In this document: positions 17,063-26,212 of the stretch, one piece after another
Layout of the letters: each line of letters begins with the position of its first letter
How positions within the stretch are numbered: the first letter of the stretch is position 1
Origin: an uncultured Lachnospiraceae bacterium
GTDB taxonomy: Bacteria > Bacillota > Clostridia > Lachnospirales > Lachnospiraceae
Assembly (NCBI GenBank): GCA_934317005.1
Contig: CAKREB010000008.1
Location: forward strand, 87,373 to 151,372
DNA length: 64,000 bases
Direction: 5' to 3'
The notes under the pieces: model-generated
What the model was told of the DNA's origin: nothing
Databases searched by the model: none
Seen by the model: the letters and a program-made list of their open reading frames with translations, nothing else
Program-made: the position numbers and the translations under genes

Positions 17063-17834
17063 TATCATCACCTACACTTTCCTTATATAGTTCAAAGAAC
17101 CGGTCTTCTAACGACATACCATCACATACTGACGAAAGATCATCACAAACAATCATCTGTCCGTTAATGATCACACCAACACGATCGCATATCTTTTCAA
17201 TCAGACTAAATATATGTGTAGAAATAATAATTGTTTTGCCCTGCTTCTTCAGTTCCAATAAGAAATCAGTGACAACCTTAGCCGTCAATACATCAAGACC
17301 GTTTGTCGGTTCGTCAAAGATGATCACATTTGGCCAGTGAACCAGCGAAACGGCAAGAGATACTTTCTGCTTCATACCGGTAGAAAGATTTTCCACCTTG
17401 ACTTCGGCAAATTTATCAATTCCAAAGGTTTGAAAAAGCTGTGCCTTTCTTTTGGCAGCAGTTTCCTTCGGTACCTGATGCAGTTCCGAAAAGAAATCAA
17501 ACAGATAATTCGGTGTAAAAAATCCCTCTAATTTCAAATCTGTAGTCAGAAATGCAATCTTTTTGCGGACAGCCTCAGCTTCCTTTAAAACACTGCTTCC
17601 ATCAATTAATGCATCACCGGAATCCGGTTTGATCAACGTTGCAAGCATACGAAGTGTCGTTGTTTTTCCTGCTCCATTTGGCCCAAGAAGTCCAAACACT
17701 TCTCCTTCATACGCCGTAAAAGATAAATCCTTTACCGCCTGTTTCTTCTTTTCCTTTGTTTTCTCAATCTTTTGCTGTTTAGCAGAAAGAGTAAACGTCT
17801 TGGATAGATTCTGAACCTGAATCAATTCTTTCAT
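17055..17834 (-). CDS. ABC transporter ATPase (NatA-like)
   Basis: Nucleotide-binding subunit of 259 residues. Walker A is GPNGAGKTT, the signature is NLSTGMKQKVSLA, Walker B is VIIFDEPTNGLD, and the switch His is in STHIF. A Lys-rich insertion (KQQKIEKTKEKKKQ) separates the first strand from the rest of the domain, as in some NatA proteins. The start at 17834 has GAGGG before it; an 11-codon extension is open but unsupported. First gene of the eight-gene run ending in maf. Confidence 0.92.
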   Translation of the reverse strand: MKELIQVQNLSKTFTLSAKQQKIEKTKEKKKQAVKDLSFTAYEGEVFGLLGPNGAGKTTTLRMLATLIKPDSGDALIDGSSVLKEAEAVRKKIAFLTTDLKLEGFFTPNYLFDFFSELHQVPKETAAKRKAQLFQTFGIDKFAEVKVENLSTGMKQKVSLAVSLVHWPNVIIFDEPTNGLDVLTAKVVTDFLLELKKQGKTIIISTHIFSLIEKICDRVGVIINGQMIVCDDLSSVCDGMSLEDRFFELYKESVGDDNE

Positions 17835-17901
17835 TTTTCCCTCATTTCCGCATGAAATAGCCCTCATGTTCCATGCTTATTGTTTTTTGGCAACACTCTT
17901 T

Positions 17902-17930
17902 AATATAACGTATTCTTTCAGGAACTGCAA
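17902..17930 (-). promoter_or_regulatory. Promoter of the natAB-yhfC-ltaS-sseB-DUF1266-phosphatase-maf operon
   Basis: On the minus strand TTGCAG (17930-17925) and TATATT (17907-17902) are separated by 17 bp, about 70 bp before natA. No other convincing promoter was noticed in the short gaps further down the run. Confidence 0.6.
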
Positions 17931-18046
17931 GCATTTCCCGAATCTGTAAGAAAGATTTAAGATTTTTATAAAATCAGGAATCCACTCTTACAAAATGATA
18001 CTCCCATAAATATCACTAAGGATCATCCTTTAAAATGTCCTTTACT

Positions 18047-19090
18047 TTACCTATGTAAAAGCTCCTCCACAGAGGATACAACTCCTTTTTCCGTAATAAA
18101 TCCCGTGATCAGACGATGATCGGTCACATCAAAAGCAGGATTATAGATTTTTACACCTTTGGCTGTCATCGGCTTCTGATACCACATTTCGGATACCTCT
18201 GTGGCTTTCCGCTGCTCGATCACGACATCCTTTCCGGTTTTTGTGTTAAAATCAATCGTTGAAGTCGGCGCACAGACATAAAACGGAACATGGTAGTAAG
18301 CTGCTACCGTAGCAACGACAGAGGTTCCAATCTTATTGGCTGTATCACCATTTGCTGCCACCCTGTCACACCCTACTAAAACTGCCTGAATCGCACCGGT
18401 GCTCATCAGACTGGCAGACATGTTATCACATAAAAGCGTCACGTCAATTCCGGCAGAATATAACTCAAAGGCCGTCAGGCGTGCCCCCTGTAGCAAAGGA
18501 CGCGTTTCATCTGCATATACCTTAAACTGATAGTTTCTCTCATGACCCAGATAAATCGGTGCCGTTGCTGTACCGTATTTGCAGGTAGCAAGCTGACCGG
18601 CATTGCAATGTGTCAAAATGCCATCTCCCGGTTTTAGCACAGAAAGCCCATACTCTCCTATTTTGCGGCACACCTCGATATCTTCCTGCTTCATGCAATA
18701 TGCTTCCATAAGCAGACGTTCTTTTAATTCTGCAACAGAGCTGTTTTTAGCTTTACATACCGCAAACATACGGTTTAAAGCCCATGAAAGATTAACTGCC
18801 GTTGGTCTGGAAGAGTTTAGATAGTCCTTTTGTACTGATAGCTGTTGTAAAAACACTTCCTTATCCTCTGTATGAATCTCCTGCGCCAAAGCAGCAAGGC
18901 CGAACGCAGCCGCCACACCGATCGCCGGAGCTCCCCGCACCTTTAAAAGATATATGGCATCCCAGATTTCCTGCGCTGTCTTAAGTGAGATCAGTTCGAT
19001 ATCATTCGGAAGCTTTGTCTGGTCTATGATGACCACAGCATTATTTGCCTTATCATAATCAACAGTTTCATAGTCTAAAATTGTTTTCAT
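18047..19090 (-). CDS. mtnA: S-methyl-5-thioribose-1-phosphate isomerase
   Basis: Aldose-ketose isomerase of the eIF2B-like family, 347 residues. Diagnostic motifs are VRGAPAIGVAAAFG, the catalytic Cys in THCNAGQLAT, and the catalytic Asp in GCDRVAANGDTANKIGT. It converts methylthioribose-1-phosphate to methylthioribulose-1-phosphate in methionine salvage. No mtnK, mtnB or other salvage gene is nearby, so it may act in the 5-deoxyribose/methylthioribose disposal shunt, or the other genes lie elsewhere. The start at 19090 is chosen because GAGG precedes it, giving MKTILDYETV; 18 more codons are open upstream. Confidence 0.92.
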   Translation of the reverse strand: MKTILDYETVDYDKANNAVVIIDQTKLPNDIELISLKTAQEIWDAIYLLKVRGAPAIGVAAAFGLAALAQEIHTEDKEVFLQQLSVQKDYLNSSRPTAVNLSWALNRMFAVCKAKNSSVAELKERLLMEAYCMKQEDIEVCRKIGEYGLSVLKPGDGILTHCNAGQLATCKYGTATAPIYLGHERNYQFKVYADETRPLLQGARLTAFELYSAGIDVTLLCDNMSASLMSTGAIQAVLVGCDRVAANGDTANKIGTSVVATVAAYYHVPFYVCAPTSTIDFNTKTGKDVVIEQRKATEVSEMWYQKPMTAKGVKIYNPAFDVTDHRLITGFITEKGVVSSVEELLHR

Positions 19091-19156
19091 TGAAATCCTC
19101 ATTTCTAACCTTACACGGTTATTCCTCATTCTGCCTAAAAGCATACTTTACATTTC

Positions 19157-19186
19157 ATTATATTATAAGGCAAAGAGTTGTTTCAA
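19157..19186 (-). promoter_or_regulatory. mtnA promoter
   Basis: TTGAAA (19186-19181) and TATAAT (19162-19157) on the minus strand are 18 bp apart, about 70 bp before mtnA. An overlapping second TATAAT lies five bases upstream. I saw no SAM riboswitch in this leader. Confidence 0.55.
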
Positions 19187-19255
19187 GAGCAGTTTCAGAT
19201 CCTGTCAAAAGGGGGCTGCCAGAACCGGTGCCCTAATAACAATTTCCCATCAAGC

Positions 19256-19288
19256 AAAAAGAGGACTGGTTTTGTCCAGTCCCCTTCT
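19256..19288 (-). terminator. Terminator of the GH13 gene
   Basis: On the minus strand GGACTGG pairs with CCAGTCC, extended by further pairs with one mismatch, and is followed by TTTTT, 57 bp after the amylase stop. Confidence 0.8.
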
Positions 19289-19344
19289 ATAAAATCTGTC
19301 AGAGTACATATATCAGAAAATCCATACATGCCATGAAAATTTTA

Positions 19345-22300
19345 TTATTTTACAACAACCTTTGCTACCTTGCTATATGCGCCATATGTCTTCTTACCGT
19401 TTGCATTCTTGCGGTAGGCACGTACCTTGACATAAAGCTTCTTTCCCTTTTTCAGCTTCTGTATTGTCTTCGAAAGCTTCGAAGCAGATACGGAAACTGT
19501 CTTTGTTGTCTTTTTCGTGAATTTTTTGCTGGTAGAATATGTAATTTGGTATCCTGCTGCAGCTTTTACCTTTTTCCACGAAACAGTGACACATTTTGTC
19601 TTTTTGCTCTTTACGGATTGAATTGTTACCTTAGCAACCTTCTTAGTAACGTTGCTGTTACGCTTTCCGACAATATATTTTTTATCATATGCCGGCTTTA
19701 ATGCTGCCGTATCAATCGTAATTTTTTTAGCTTTGTCTGTGCTTACTAAAACAGAACCTTTATAGGCCGGTACCTTGACATTGATTGTACCATTTTGAGC
19801 AGTATAACCTGTACCAGTCACAAGATCCGTATAGCTTCCATCTGCAAAACCAAGCTTTGCAAGATCTACCGTTGTTGTGATCTCCTTATCTGTATTGTTC
19901 GCCATAACAAGCAAAGAAGCATCCTTGTCACTGCGGGTATATGCCATGACATTGTCATTCAATGACAGCATCGTGATATCACCTGTCCGCAATGCGCTAT
20001 ACTGGCTGCGGATCTTTGCCATAGTCGCATACCATTCTACAAGCTCTTTATTTCCCTGTCCCCATGTCATGGCACGTCTGTCATCAGGATCATCAGAACC
20101 GACCATACCGATTTCATCTCCATAGTAGATCGTTGGTGCTCCCGGATACGTCATCTGAAGGAAAGCTACCACATATTGCAAATTCTTCGCAAGCTCTGAA
20201 GTCTTTTCATATGTTGGAAATGCACTGTCTGTATCCTTCTGATTTCGGTCATCGTCAATGCCATCAAGATAAGATAAGATACGGGACGTATCATGAGAAC
20301 CCACCAGGTTCATCATTGCATAAAATGCTTCCTTTGGATAACGCTCTCTCAAACGCTCCAGAGTATTTACCGCCTCTGTTAATTTGCCATCCCGGACATA
20401 AGAAACCACTGCATTGCGGAACATATAGTTCATAACAGAATCATACATATCACCTAAGAGATATTCTACAGCGTCTGTCCAGATTTCACCAATAATAACA
20501 TTGTCTTCGTTTAATGCTTTTACAGACTTTCTAAAGTGCTGCCATGTTTCATCAGAAACTTCATTGGCTACGTCCAGTCTCCAGCCGTCAGATCCCTGCT
20601 CTAACCAATATTTTGTAACACTTCCATCGTCCTTTGCTTTTTCCTCTTCCGTTCCAATGACTTCTTCCTTCCAGCCAGGTGTCTGGTATTCAGAACCATT
20701 TGTTGCAATGATGACTGGCATAGAATCATATCCCCACCAGCAGTCATAGGCATATACCGGTTTTCCTTTTCTCTGACCGATACTGTCAGTTACAATCGTA
20801 CCATCCTCATTTTGCATGGCATCTCCAGTAAAGTCAAACCACTGCGTATATGTATAATCTTTGACTCCATATTTATCGGTGAAATATTTCTTTGCCTTTG
20901 CTTCTGCTTTTTCCTTTGTAAGATTTTTATCAGCACTCATAGCATCAAAAACATAAGCCCAATATGGATACGCACCAATCTTTGTGCATCCTTTCTTCAA
21001 GAACTTATAATATCTGTCAAAGTATTTGGAATCGTCTGCAACATGATTAAATACTCCATCTAATACAATGTGCATGCCATTTTTCTTAGCAACCTTTGCC
21101 AGTTTATTAAAATCTCCCATATCACCAAGAATTGGATCCAGCTTATTGTAATCACTGGCATCATAGCGATGACTGGAAATAGATGCGCATACCGGATTGA
21201 GATAGATTACTGTAACGCCAAGCGCCTTTAAGTAATCCATGCGGTCAATGATTCCCTGTACATCTCCACCATAAATTTCATTGCTCCAGTTTCCATCCCC
21301 TGAAAATGCATTTTCAGGATAACTATGTGTCTTATCTTCTTTTGCTAAGCTCTCCTGTTCCGGATTCTCCGGATAGAGACTCCAGTCAGAAACATATTCG
21401 TAATTAGTTGCTCCTCGAGAAGACTTCTGTGCCTGGTTGTTCGAAGGATCTCCATCGTAAAAACGATCTGGGAAAATCTGATAAATCACAGCATTTTTCA
21501 TCCAGTCCGGTGTTTTATAGCCTGCCTGATATACAATCAGATCATATGGAACTGCATTCAACAGATCCGTTGAAGTTCCTGTTCCATAGTCCATTTTACT
21601 ATCATCAGAATATACACTGATGGATGAACCATTAGAAACGACAAAGAAATAGTGATATTCGCCAATCTTATCAAAAGAAGTCGTAATCGACCATTTTTGC
21701 GTTTCCTTCTCCTGATTCTCCTGTTTTTCCATTTTTATAGTCTTTTTTTCTTTTCCTTTGACTACAAGCGATACTTCCTTTGCATCCTTTCCGGTCTGAA
21801 TAGTAAATGTCACTTTACTGCCGGTTTCTACGGCACCATATGGCTCTTTATAGGCAGTATCTTTGGAATCATAATAAATATTTGCCGTATCTACTGTAGC
21901 ATCCGATGCATCATTGTAGACAATCTCTGTAACCGGATCAAAATAGAAAGTTACTTCTTTATCTGCTGTCAAAGAAAAAGCAGGTACTTTAATCTCTTTG
22001 CCATCATATACATAGCTTACATCCTGATATGTTCCGGCTTTCAAAGAGAGAGACACACTATATATTCCCTTAAACAGACCATCTGACAATTTAGTATCGT
22101 TTGGAATGCCTGTTCCCTGCAACGAAACATTAGCAAAAATATAGTCAATACTGTTAACAACGCGGTGACTGATATCACTATACGTGAATGTAATATCCGT
22201 AGTTTCCGATACGACCATGTCAATATTTTCACCATGCTCTACACCGTTCACGCCATAGTTTTCGTCCCAGCTTCCGTTTGTTGCAATCTTATACTGATAG

Positions 22301-23877
22301 CTTCCGGCTCCAACTGTTTTCACCGTCAAAGAATACAGACCATTTCCTAAATAGGTCATCTGTTCTGATGAACGGCTTGGACTCCAGCCATTGCCATTGA
22401 CCGTTCCCGCTAATGTAATTGTTCTTCCACTAAACGCTTCTTTTCGATAAATTGAATAGCTTTCATTTCCTATCTTTGCAGTGTCTTTGTTGCTATCATC
22501 CAATGTCTTTACGCCATCAATTGTATAATAATACGCCACCAGCGTCTCGGCATCCTGAAAATAAATATCATCCGATACAAATGAACCATCTGATTTACCG
22601 TTTAAGGTGACGGTTGTCGTTTTACCGATTGAAGCCCCCGCCTTATCGTAAATTCCGTATGTCAGAGACACATTCTGTGCACTCTTTGGCGAACAGATAA
22701 ATTTTACTGTATCATTTGCATTTCTAACAACTTCCTGCTTCGCAGCCTCTGTGTTCATCTGTAACAAAGCACCCATGTCTGCTGCTGCATTGATACTGTC
22801 ATAAATCTTATCCTGAGCAGCATCATACAGGAAAATGACATTTGTATCATCCTTTGTTACTGAAAGTTTCACATTTTCAAAGTCAGACCAGTTTGCATAA
22901 TTATATACCGTCTTATACTCATACTGTCCCTTAGCAAAGGTCTGCTGATACAAATAATATGCATCTGAAATCTGTGTAAATTCATATCCCTTTGTTTCCG
23001 GATTCCAGTTGGCATCCTCCTTCTGACGTACTGTTCCAATTAAAGAAACCGTATCCTCTGTATATGGATGTAACACCATTTTATCGTTTCCGGATGCAAT
23101 TTCATAGTTTGGAGTGCGGATGGAATCATAAATGTTACCATTTGCCGTGTCAGCCCATACAGTTAAACTTGTTGTTCCTGCAGGAATGGTCAGAGAAACA
23201 TTTCCATCCTTCTCTCCCCAGGACAGATCCCAGGCATCGTTTGCTGCTACCTTGTAACCACCATCTGCGATAGTTACATCCTTTGTCAACTTTTTGAAAG
23301 TAAAGGTTCTGCTGAAAACTCCACCACCTATGTAATCCAACTCTGCATTTGGATCAGCAGGCGTCCATGCAGCAATATCATATCTTTTTTCGTTTTCTTT
23401 GCCTGCAACAAGGGTAATCTCTTTTCGATCGGAATCATTGGTAAATTCAATTCCATCAAAGTTACCTGTCAAGGCAGCACTTTTTACATAACCATCCTTT
23501 TCAGAATCATTAAATGTCCCGTTTGCCAGACGAAAATATACCTCCGTATCCTTTGATAACGCAACGGTATCCTTTTCTCCTGTTTCTTTTCCATTGATCA
23601 GAAGCTCTGCTTCTGTTGTTCCAGCCTTTAAAGAAGCTTTACACTCATAGACTCCCTTGTTATAAAGCTTCATGGTCTGTGTTTCATTTCCTATTCTGAT
23701 CTGAACAGAATCTGTCAGCATCGTAGTAATTCCATCTGCTGCGTCTGCGGATGTTGATGTCCGTGGCGATATAGCGACAGAAGACAACGATACCGCCAAT
23801 GTAAGAAGCCATGCAGTTCCCTTCTTTAAACCGCTATGACTCTTTTTGCATAAAAAATCATACTTACTCCGTTTCAT
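19345..23877 (-). CDS. Secreted multidomain GH13 starch-degrading enzyme
   Basis: Extracellular alpha-amylase/neopullulanase-type enzyme of 1510 residues. A long signal peptide occupies about 1-48. At least three X25-like starch-binding modules follow (about 160-250, 275-360, 485-565), plus further beta-sandwich modules to about 780. The GH13 barrel begins at VIYQIFPDRFYDGDP (798-812); conserved regions are LDGVFNH (939-945), the nucleophile Asp1102 in WRLDVANE, the acid/base Glu1131 in IIGEIWTD and Asp1196 in SHDTSR. A C-terminal beta domain is followed by a Lys-rich Fn3-like repeat (about 1413-1510) of the kind that binds Lachnospiraceae surface proteins to the wall. The short IFPDRF form and long insertions fit cyclomaltodextrinase/neopullulanase-like or pullulanase-like activity. 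Exact linkage preference is not decided. Confidence 0.92.
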   Translation of the reverse strand: MKRSKYDFLCKKSHSGLKKGTAWLLTLAVSLSSVAISPRTSTSADAADGITTMLTDSVQIRIGNETQTMKLYNKGVYECKASLKAGTTEAELLINGKETGEKDTVALSKDTEVYFRLANGTFNDSEKDGYVKSAALTGNFDGIEFTNDSDRKEITLVAGKENEKRYDIAAWTPADPNAELDYIGGGVFSRTFTFKKLTKDVTIADGGYKVAANDAWDLSWGEKDGNVSLTIPAGTTSLTVWADTANGNIYDSIRTPNYEIASGNDKMVLHPYTEDTVSLIGTVRQKEDANWNPETKGYEFTQISDAYYLYQQTFAKGQYEYKTVYNYANWSDFENVKLSVTKDDTNVIFLYDAAQDKIYDSINAAADMGALLQMNTEAAKQEVVRNANDTVKFICSPKSAQNVSLTYGIYDKAGASIGKTTTVTLNGKSDGSFVSDDIYFQDAETLVAYYYTIDGVKTLDDSNKDTAKIGNESYSIYRKEAFSGRTITLAGTVNGNGWSPSRSSEQMTYLGNGLYSLTVKTVGAGSYQYKIATNGSWDENYGVNGVEHGENIDMVVSETTDITFTYSDISHRVVNSIDYIFANVSLQGTGIPNDTKLSDGLFKGIYSVSLSLKAGTYQDVSYVYDGKEIKVPAFSLTADKEVTFYFDPVTEIVYNDASDATVDTANIYYDSKDTAYKEPYGAVETGSKVTFTIQTGKDAKEVSLVVKGKEKKTIKMEKQENQEKETQKWSITTSFDKIGEYHYFFVVSNGSSISVYSDDSKMDYGTGTSTDLLNAVPYDLIVYQAGYKTPDWMKNAVIYQIFPDRFYDGDPSNNQAQKSSRGATNYEYVSDWSLYPENPEQESLAKEDKTHSYPENAFSGDGNWSNEIYGGDVQGIIDRMDYLKALGVTVIYLNPVCASISSHRYDASDYNKLDPILGDMGDFNKLAKVAKKNGMHIVLDGVFNHVADDSKYFDRYYKFLKKGCTKIGAYPYWAYVFDAMSADKNLTKEKAEAKAKKYFTDKYGVKDYTYTQWFDFTGDAMQNEDGTIVTDSIGQRKGKPVYAYDCWWGYDSMPVIIATNGSEYQTPGWKEEVIGTEEEKAKDDGSVTKYWLEQGSDGWRLDVANEVSDETWQHFRKSVKALNEDNVIIGEIWTDAVEYLLGDMYDSVMNYMFRNAVVSYVRDGKLTEAVNTLERLRERYPKEAFYAMMNLVGSHDTSRILSYLDGIDDDRNQKDTDSAFPTYEKTSELAKNLQYVVAFLQMTYPGAPTIYYGDEIGMVGSDDPDDRRAMTWGQGNKELVEWYATMAKIRSQYSALRTGDITMLSLNDNVMAYTRSDKDASLLVMANNTDKEITTTVDLAKLGFADGSYTDLVTGTGYTAQNGTINVKVPAYKGSVLVSTDKAKKITIDTAALKPAYDKKYIVGKRNSNVTKKVAKVTIQSVKSKKTKCVTVSWKKVKAAAGYQITYSTSKKFTKKTTKTVSVSASKLSKTIQKLKKGKKLYVKVRAYRKNANGKKTYGAYSKVAKVVVK

Positions 23878-23941
23878 AATGACCCCTTTCTTTTTGTCTA
23901 CAATACCGTTCCCATAAAAATATTGTAGAAACCGGTAACCT

Positions 23942-23957
23942 TTATTTGATCAAATAA
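23942..23957. promoter_or_regulatory. Perfect 16-bp palindrome just downstream of the GH13 promoter
   Basis: TTATTTGATCAAATAA is a perfect palindrome centred about 17 bases past the -10, in the place of a repressor operator around +1. The flanks (GGTAAAC and GGTTACC) are also roughly symmetrical. A LacI/MalR-type starch regulator is a reasonable guess, not shown. Confidence 0.5.
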
Positions 23958-23966
23958 GTTTACCTT

Positions 23967-23995
23967 ATTATGGTAGTCGATATGTTTTCCGGCAA
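23967..23995 (-). promoter_or_regulatory. GH13 gene promoter
   Basis: On the minus strand TTGCCG (23995-23990) and CATAAT (23972-23967) are 17 bp apart, about 90 bp before the start codon. Confidence 0.5.
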
Positions 23996-24119
23996 CAATA
24001 TAAATTATCTTTGATATATGTTATTTTTTTATTTTACAGAATTTTGCTGCAAGAACTTCTTCGAAATTCTTGTTGGTACACCACTATGATATGAACCATT
24101 TCCTATTTCAGAACAAAGA

Positions 24120-24228
24120 GTCGCCCCCGCGGAATGCGTAGCATTTTCTTCTTTTCCGCGAAATGCGCATCCTCACGGAGTGTTTTTTATGTTATAGGAA
24201 ACGAGAAGTTTCCTATAACATAAAAAAA
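24120..24228. repeat. Structured intergenic element with a perfect 20-bp hairpin (REP-like)
   Basis: The gap between the GH13 and TPM genes (23878-24281) holds no gene. It contains CGCGGAA/TTCCGCG (24128-24160), the palindrome ATGCGCAT (24163-24170), and a perfect 20-bp inverted repeat with a 5-base GAGAA loop (24183-24202 with 24208-24227). The last has T and A runs at both ends and could end transcription in both directions. The cluster looks like a dispersed repetitive element; its copy number cannot be seen here. Confidence 0.5.
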
Positions 24229-24262
24229 CAGGCTTCAGAACTGCTTCTGAAACCTGCCTGAA
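24222..24262 (-). terminator. Terminator of the YdjI-YdjG-YdjH-like operon
   Basis: On the minus strand CAGGCAGGTTTCAGAA folds with TTCTGAAGCCTG around a short loop, followed by seven T. It lies 20 bp after the TPM gene. Confidence 0.85.
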
Positions 24263-24281
24263 AATATAATCATTCTGTTTT

Positions 24282-25091
24282 TTAGAAATCTCCACCGCCG
24301 CCGCCATGCGTTTCACCGGACGAAGATTCATGGGTACTACTTCCGGAATCACTGCTTTCTTTTGGACGCTCTGTTTGCGTCATTGTTGTATATAAGAACA
24401 ATTCCGAGCCATCTGTAATGTTTAAGCTATCCTTTCGGACATAGCTGTTAGCAGCCGGTTGACGACGTACCGAAGCCAATTTGTCTTTCATAAAGGATAC
24501 GGTCATGATTCCAAAGAATACACCAACCACAACTGCTCCGATCAGCCATCCCACAGACAACCCTTCTCTTGGCAAAGTAGAGGTGTCATATGGCTTTCCG
24601 TTCTTTGCCTGTGTTAAAAAGTCATCACTTTCTTTGGCAAATGTTTTGAACGCCTCGGCATAGTTTTTGTCAGAAAGATCACTCTTAAACTGAGAACCGA
24701 CATACTGGATACCTGCATCGGTAAACGCTGTGATACCATATCCATGCGTAGAAATATGCCATTTGCGGTCCTTGGTGCTGACTAACAAAAGTACACCATC
24801 CTTATTTCTGCCAATGCCATAACCGCCATAATCAAAATAGTCATCTGCACAACTCTCTGCTGTTGCACCATCTAACGTCTCTACCGTAATGATTACGACA
24901 TCACATTCCTGACGTTCACTGATCTCATCCAGGGTTGTTAAAATCTCACTTGCTTCATTTTCACTCAGACAGCCTGCCAGATCCTGAAGCCTTTCATACT
25001 GTTCTACGTCATCTGATGCTGCAAAAGCCGGTGTTACCTGGATCATACAGAGCATCAGGATAAATAAAATACTAAATAATCTCTTTTTCAT
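24282..25091 (-). CDS. TPM-domain protein (YgcG/YdjH-like)
   Basis: Membrane-anchored extracytoplasmic protein of 269 residues. Signal peptide about 1-24 (ending AFAA), a TPM domain at about 30-160 (CDVVIITVETLDG, DDYFDYGGYGIG, DGVLLLVSTKDRKWHISTHG), one membrane helix at about 180-203, and a cytoplasmic tail ending in Gly-Gly-Gly-Gly-Gly-Asp-Phe. The glycine-rich end is typical of YgcG-type proteins. TPM domains have been linked to photosystem repair phosphatase activity and to membrane stress. Third gene after the SPFH and zinc-ribbon genes, in the same set as Bacillus ydjI, ydjG and ydjH. AGGAGG precedes the start. Confidence 0.88.
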   Translation of the reverse strand: MKKRLFSILFILMLCMIQVTPAFAASDDVEQYERLQDLAGCLSENEASEILTTLDEISERQECDVVIITVETLDGATAESCADDYFDYGGYGIGRNKDGVLLLVSTKDRKWHISTHGYGITAFTDAGIQYVGSQFKSDLSDKNYAEAFKTFAKESDDFLTQAKNGKPYDTSTLPREGLSVGWLIGAVVVGVFFGIMTVSFMKDKLASVRRQPAANSYVRKDSLNITDGSELFLYTTMTQTERPKESSDSGSSTHESSSGETHGGGGGDF

Positions 25092-25103
25092 TTGTCTGAC
25101 CTC

Positions 25104-26201
25104 CTATATGATTTCTAAAAGCCATAAGATCCAAAAGAATCCATAGGCGAGAGCACTGTACAGCAAAGATAATCCAACTGTCCACTTCATAGCAGCACCC
25201 TTATCTACCGGTAAATCCCCGACAAATTTTCCAGTCTGGCCATTCATAGCAAAGGTATACTGCTTTCCTTTCCAACTGGTATTCAATAACCATACCGGAT
25301 ACAGCGCATACTGTGCATGACCATTGTGGAACTGTACACTGGTACTTTCTGCTGTCACATCCGTATATCCTTTGATCGTCGAAGCAAAGGACTGTTCTGT
25401 CGAACGTTTGACACGCTCATTGGCACGCTCAATGCTCTGCTCTGCCGTGACATCATACTTATCTGCTACATAGCCGGCAAGATAAGCTGTCTGGAAATCA
25501 ACCGCCTCCTTAAAATTATATGGTTCAATGGATTCCATCAGATCATCCGGCATTTTTTCTGAACCGTCTACCGGAACGTGTTCAAATCCGACACTTCCTT
25601 CACGGTGAATCATATAATGGCTAGTCTCTGTGTAATCATAATCCGAATCACTCCACATCCTTGTTTTGGTAGCATGATAACGGATCTGTGCATCGACGTC
25701 GGTATCAAATAACCAGAATGGCACATAGACCCCTTTAATCTCGTCAATATGGTTTTCCCTCTTAAAAAATGCCGGAAGCAGTCTTTTACCTGACATATGT
25801 TTTTTCAGACCCTCTTTTGCTGCATTTTTATCTAACTTAAACGGAATCACAAAATCCGGACGTAGCGAACCGGAAAATTGTTCCATCATCACAACCGGAT
25901 TTCCGCAGAACGGGCAGGAAGTAGCTGCCGTATTTTCATCACCAATGATCTCACCGCCACAGGATTTACAGATATAAGAACGCAGTCCATCCGTTTCTCC
26001 CTCTTCCCATTCACTTCCCGCTACACTTTCCCAGTGCATATCATTTTCTTTTGTCTCTTTTTTCAATCCTTCGTCATAGCTTTTCAGAGTCTCCATTTCA
26101 AACTCTGTATCACAATAGGGACACTTCATCTTCTGGAGGGAACTGTCAAAGGCAATTGCACCGCCACAACAAGGGCATTTATATTCTAATGTTTCTGCCA
26201 T
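25104..26201 (-). CDS. Zinc-ribbon membrane protein (YdjG-like)
   Basis: Protein of 365 residues with two N-terminal zinc ribbons: CPCCGG with CPYC (9-35) and CKSCGG with CPFC (about 78-100). A middle domain of about 230 residues contains VPFWLFDTDVDAQIRYHAT and PVWLLNTSWKGKQYTFAMNGQTGK, the usual core of TFIIB-type zinc-ribbon proteins related to YdjG. A C-terminal membrane helix (about 342-362) anchors it. It lies between the SPFH and TPM genes with gaps of 11 and 12 bp. In Bacillus the YdjG/H/I group is tied to membrane stress and PspA; the same role is inferred here. Confidence 0.85.
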   Translation of the reverse strand: MAETLEYKCPCCGGAIAFDSSLQKMKCPYCDTEFEMETLKSYDEGLKKETKENDMHWESVAGSEWEEGETDGLRSYICKSCGGEIIGDENTAATSCPFCGNPVVMMEQFSGSLRPDFVIPFKLDKNAAKEGLKKHMSGKRLLPAFFKRENHIDEIKGVYVPFWLFDTDVDAQIRYHATKTRMWSDSDYDYTETSHYMIHREGSVGFEHVPVDGSEKMPDDLMESIEPYNFKEAVDFQTAYLAGYVADKYDVTAEQSIERANERVKRSTEQSFASTIKGYTDVTAESTSVQFHNGHAQYALYPVWLLNTSWKGKQYTFAMNGQTGKFVGDLPVDKGAAMKWTVGLSLLYSALAYGFFWILWLLEII

Positions 26202-26212
26202 ACTCGTCCCCC

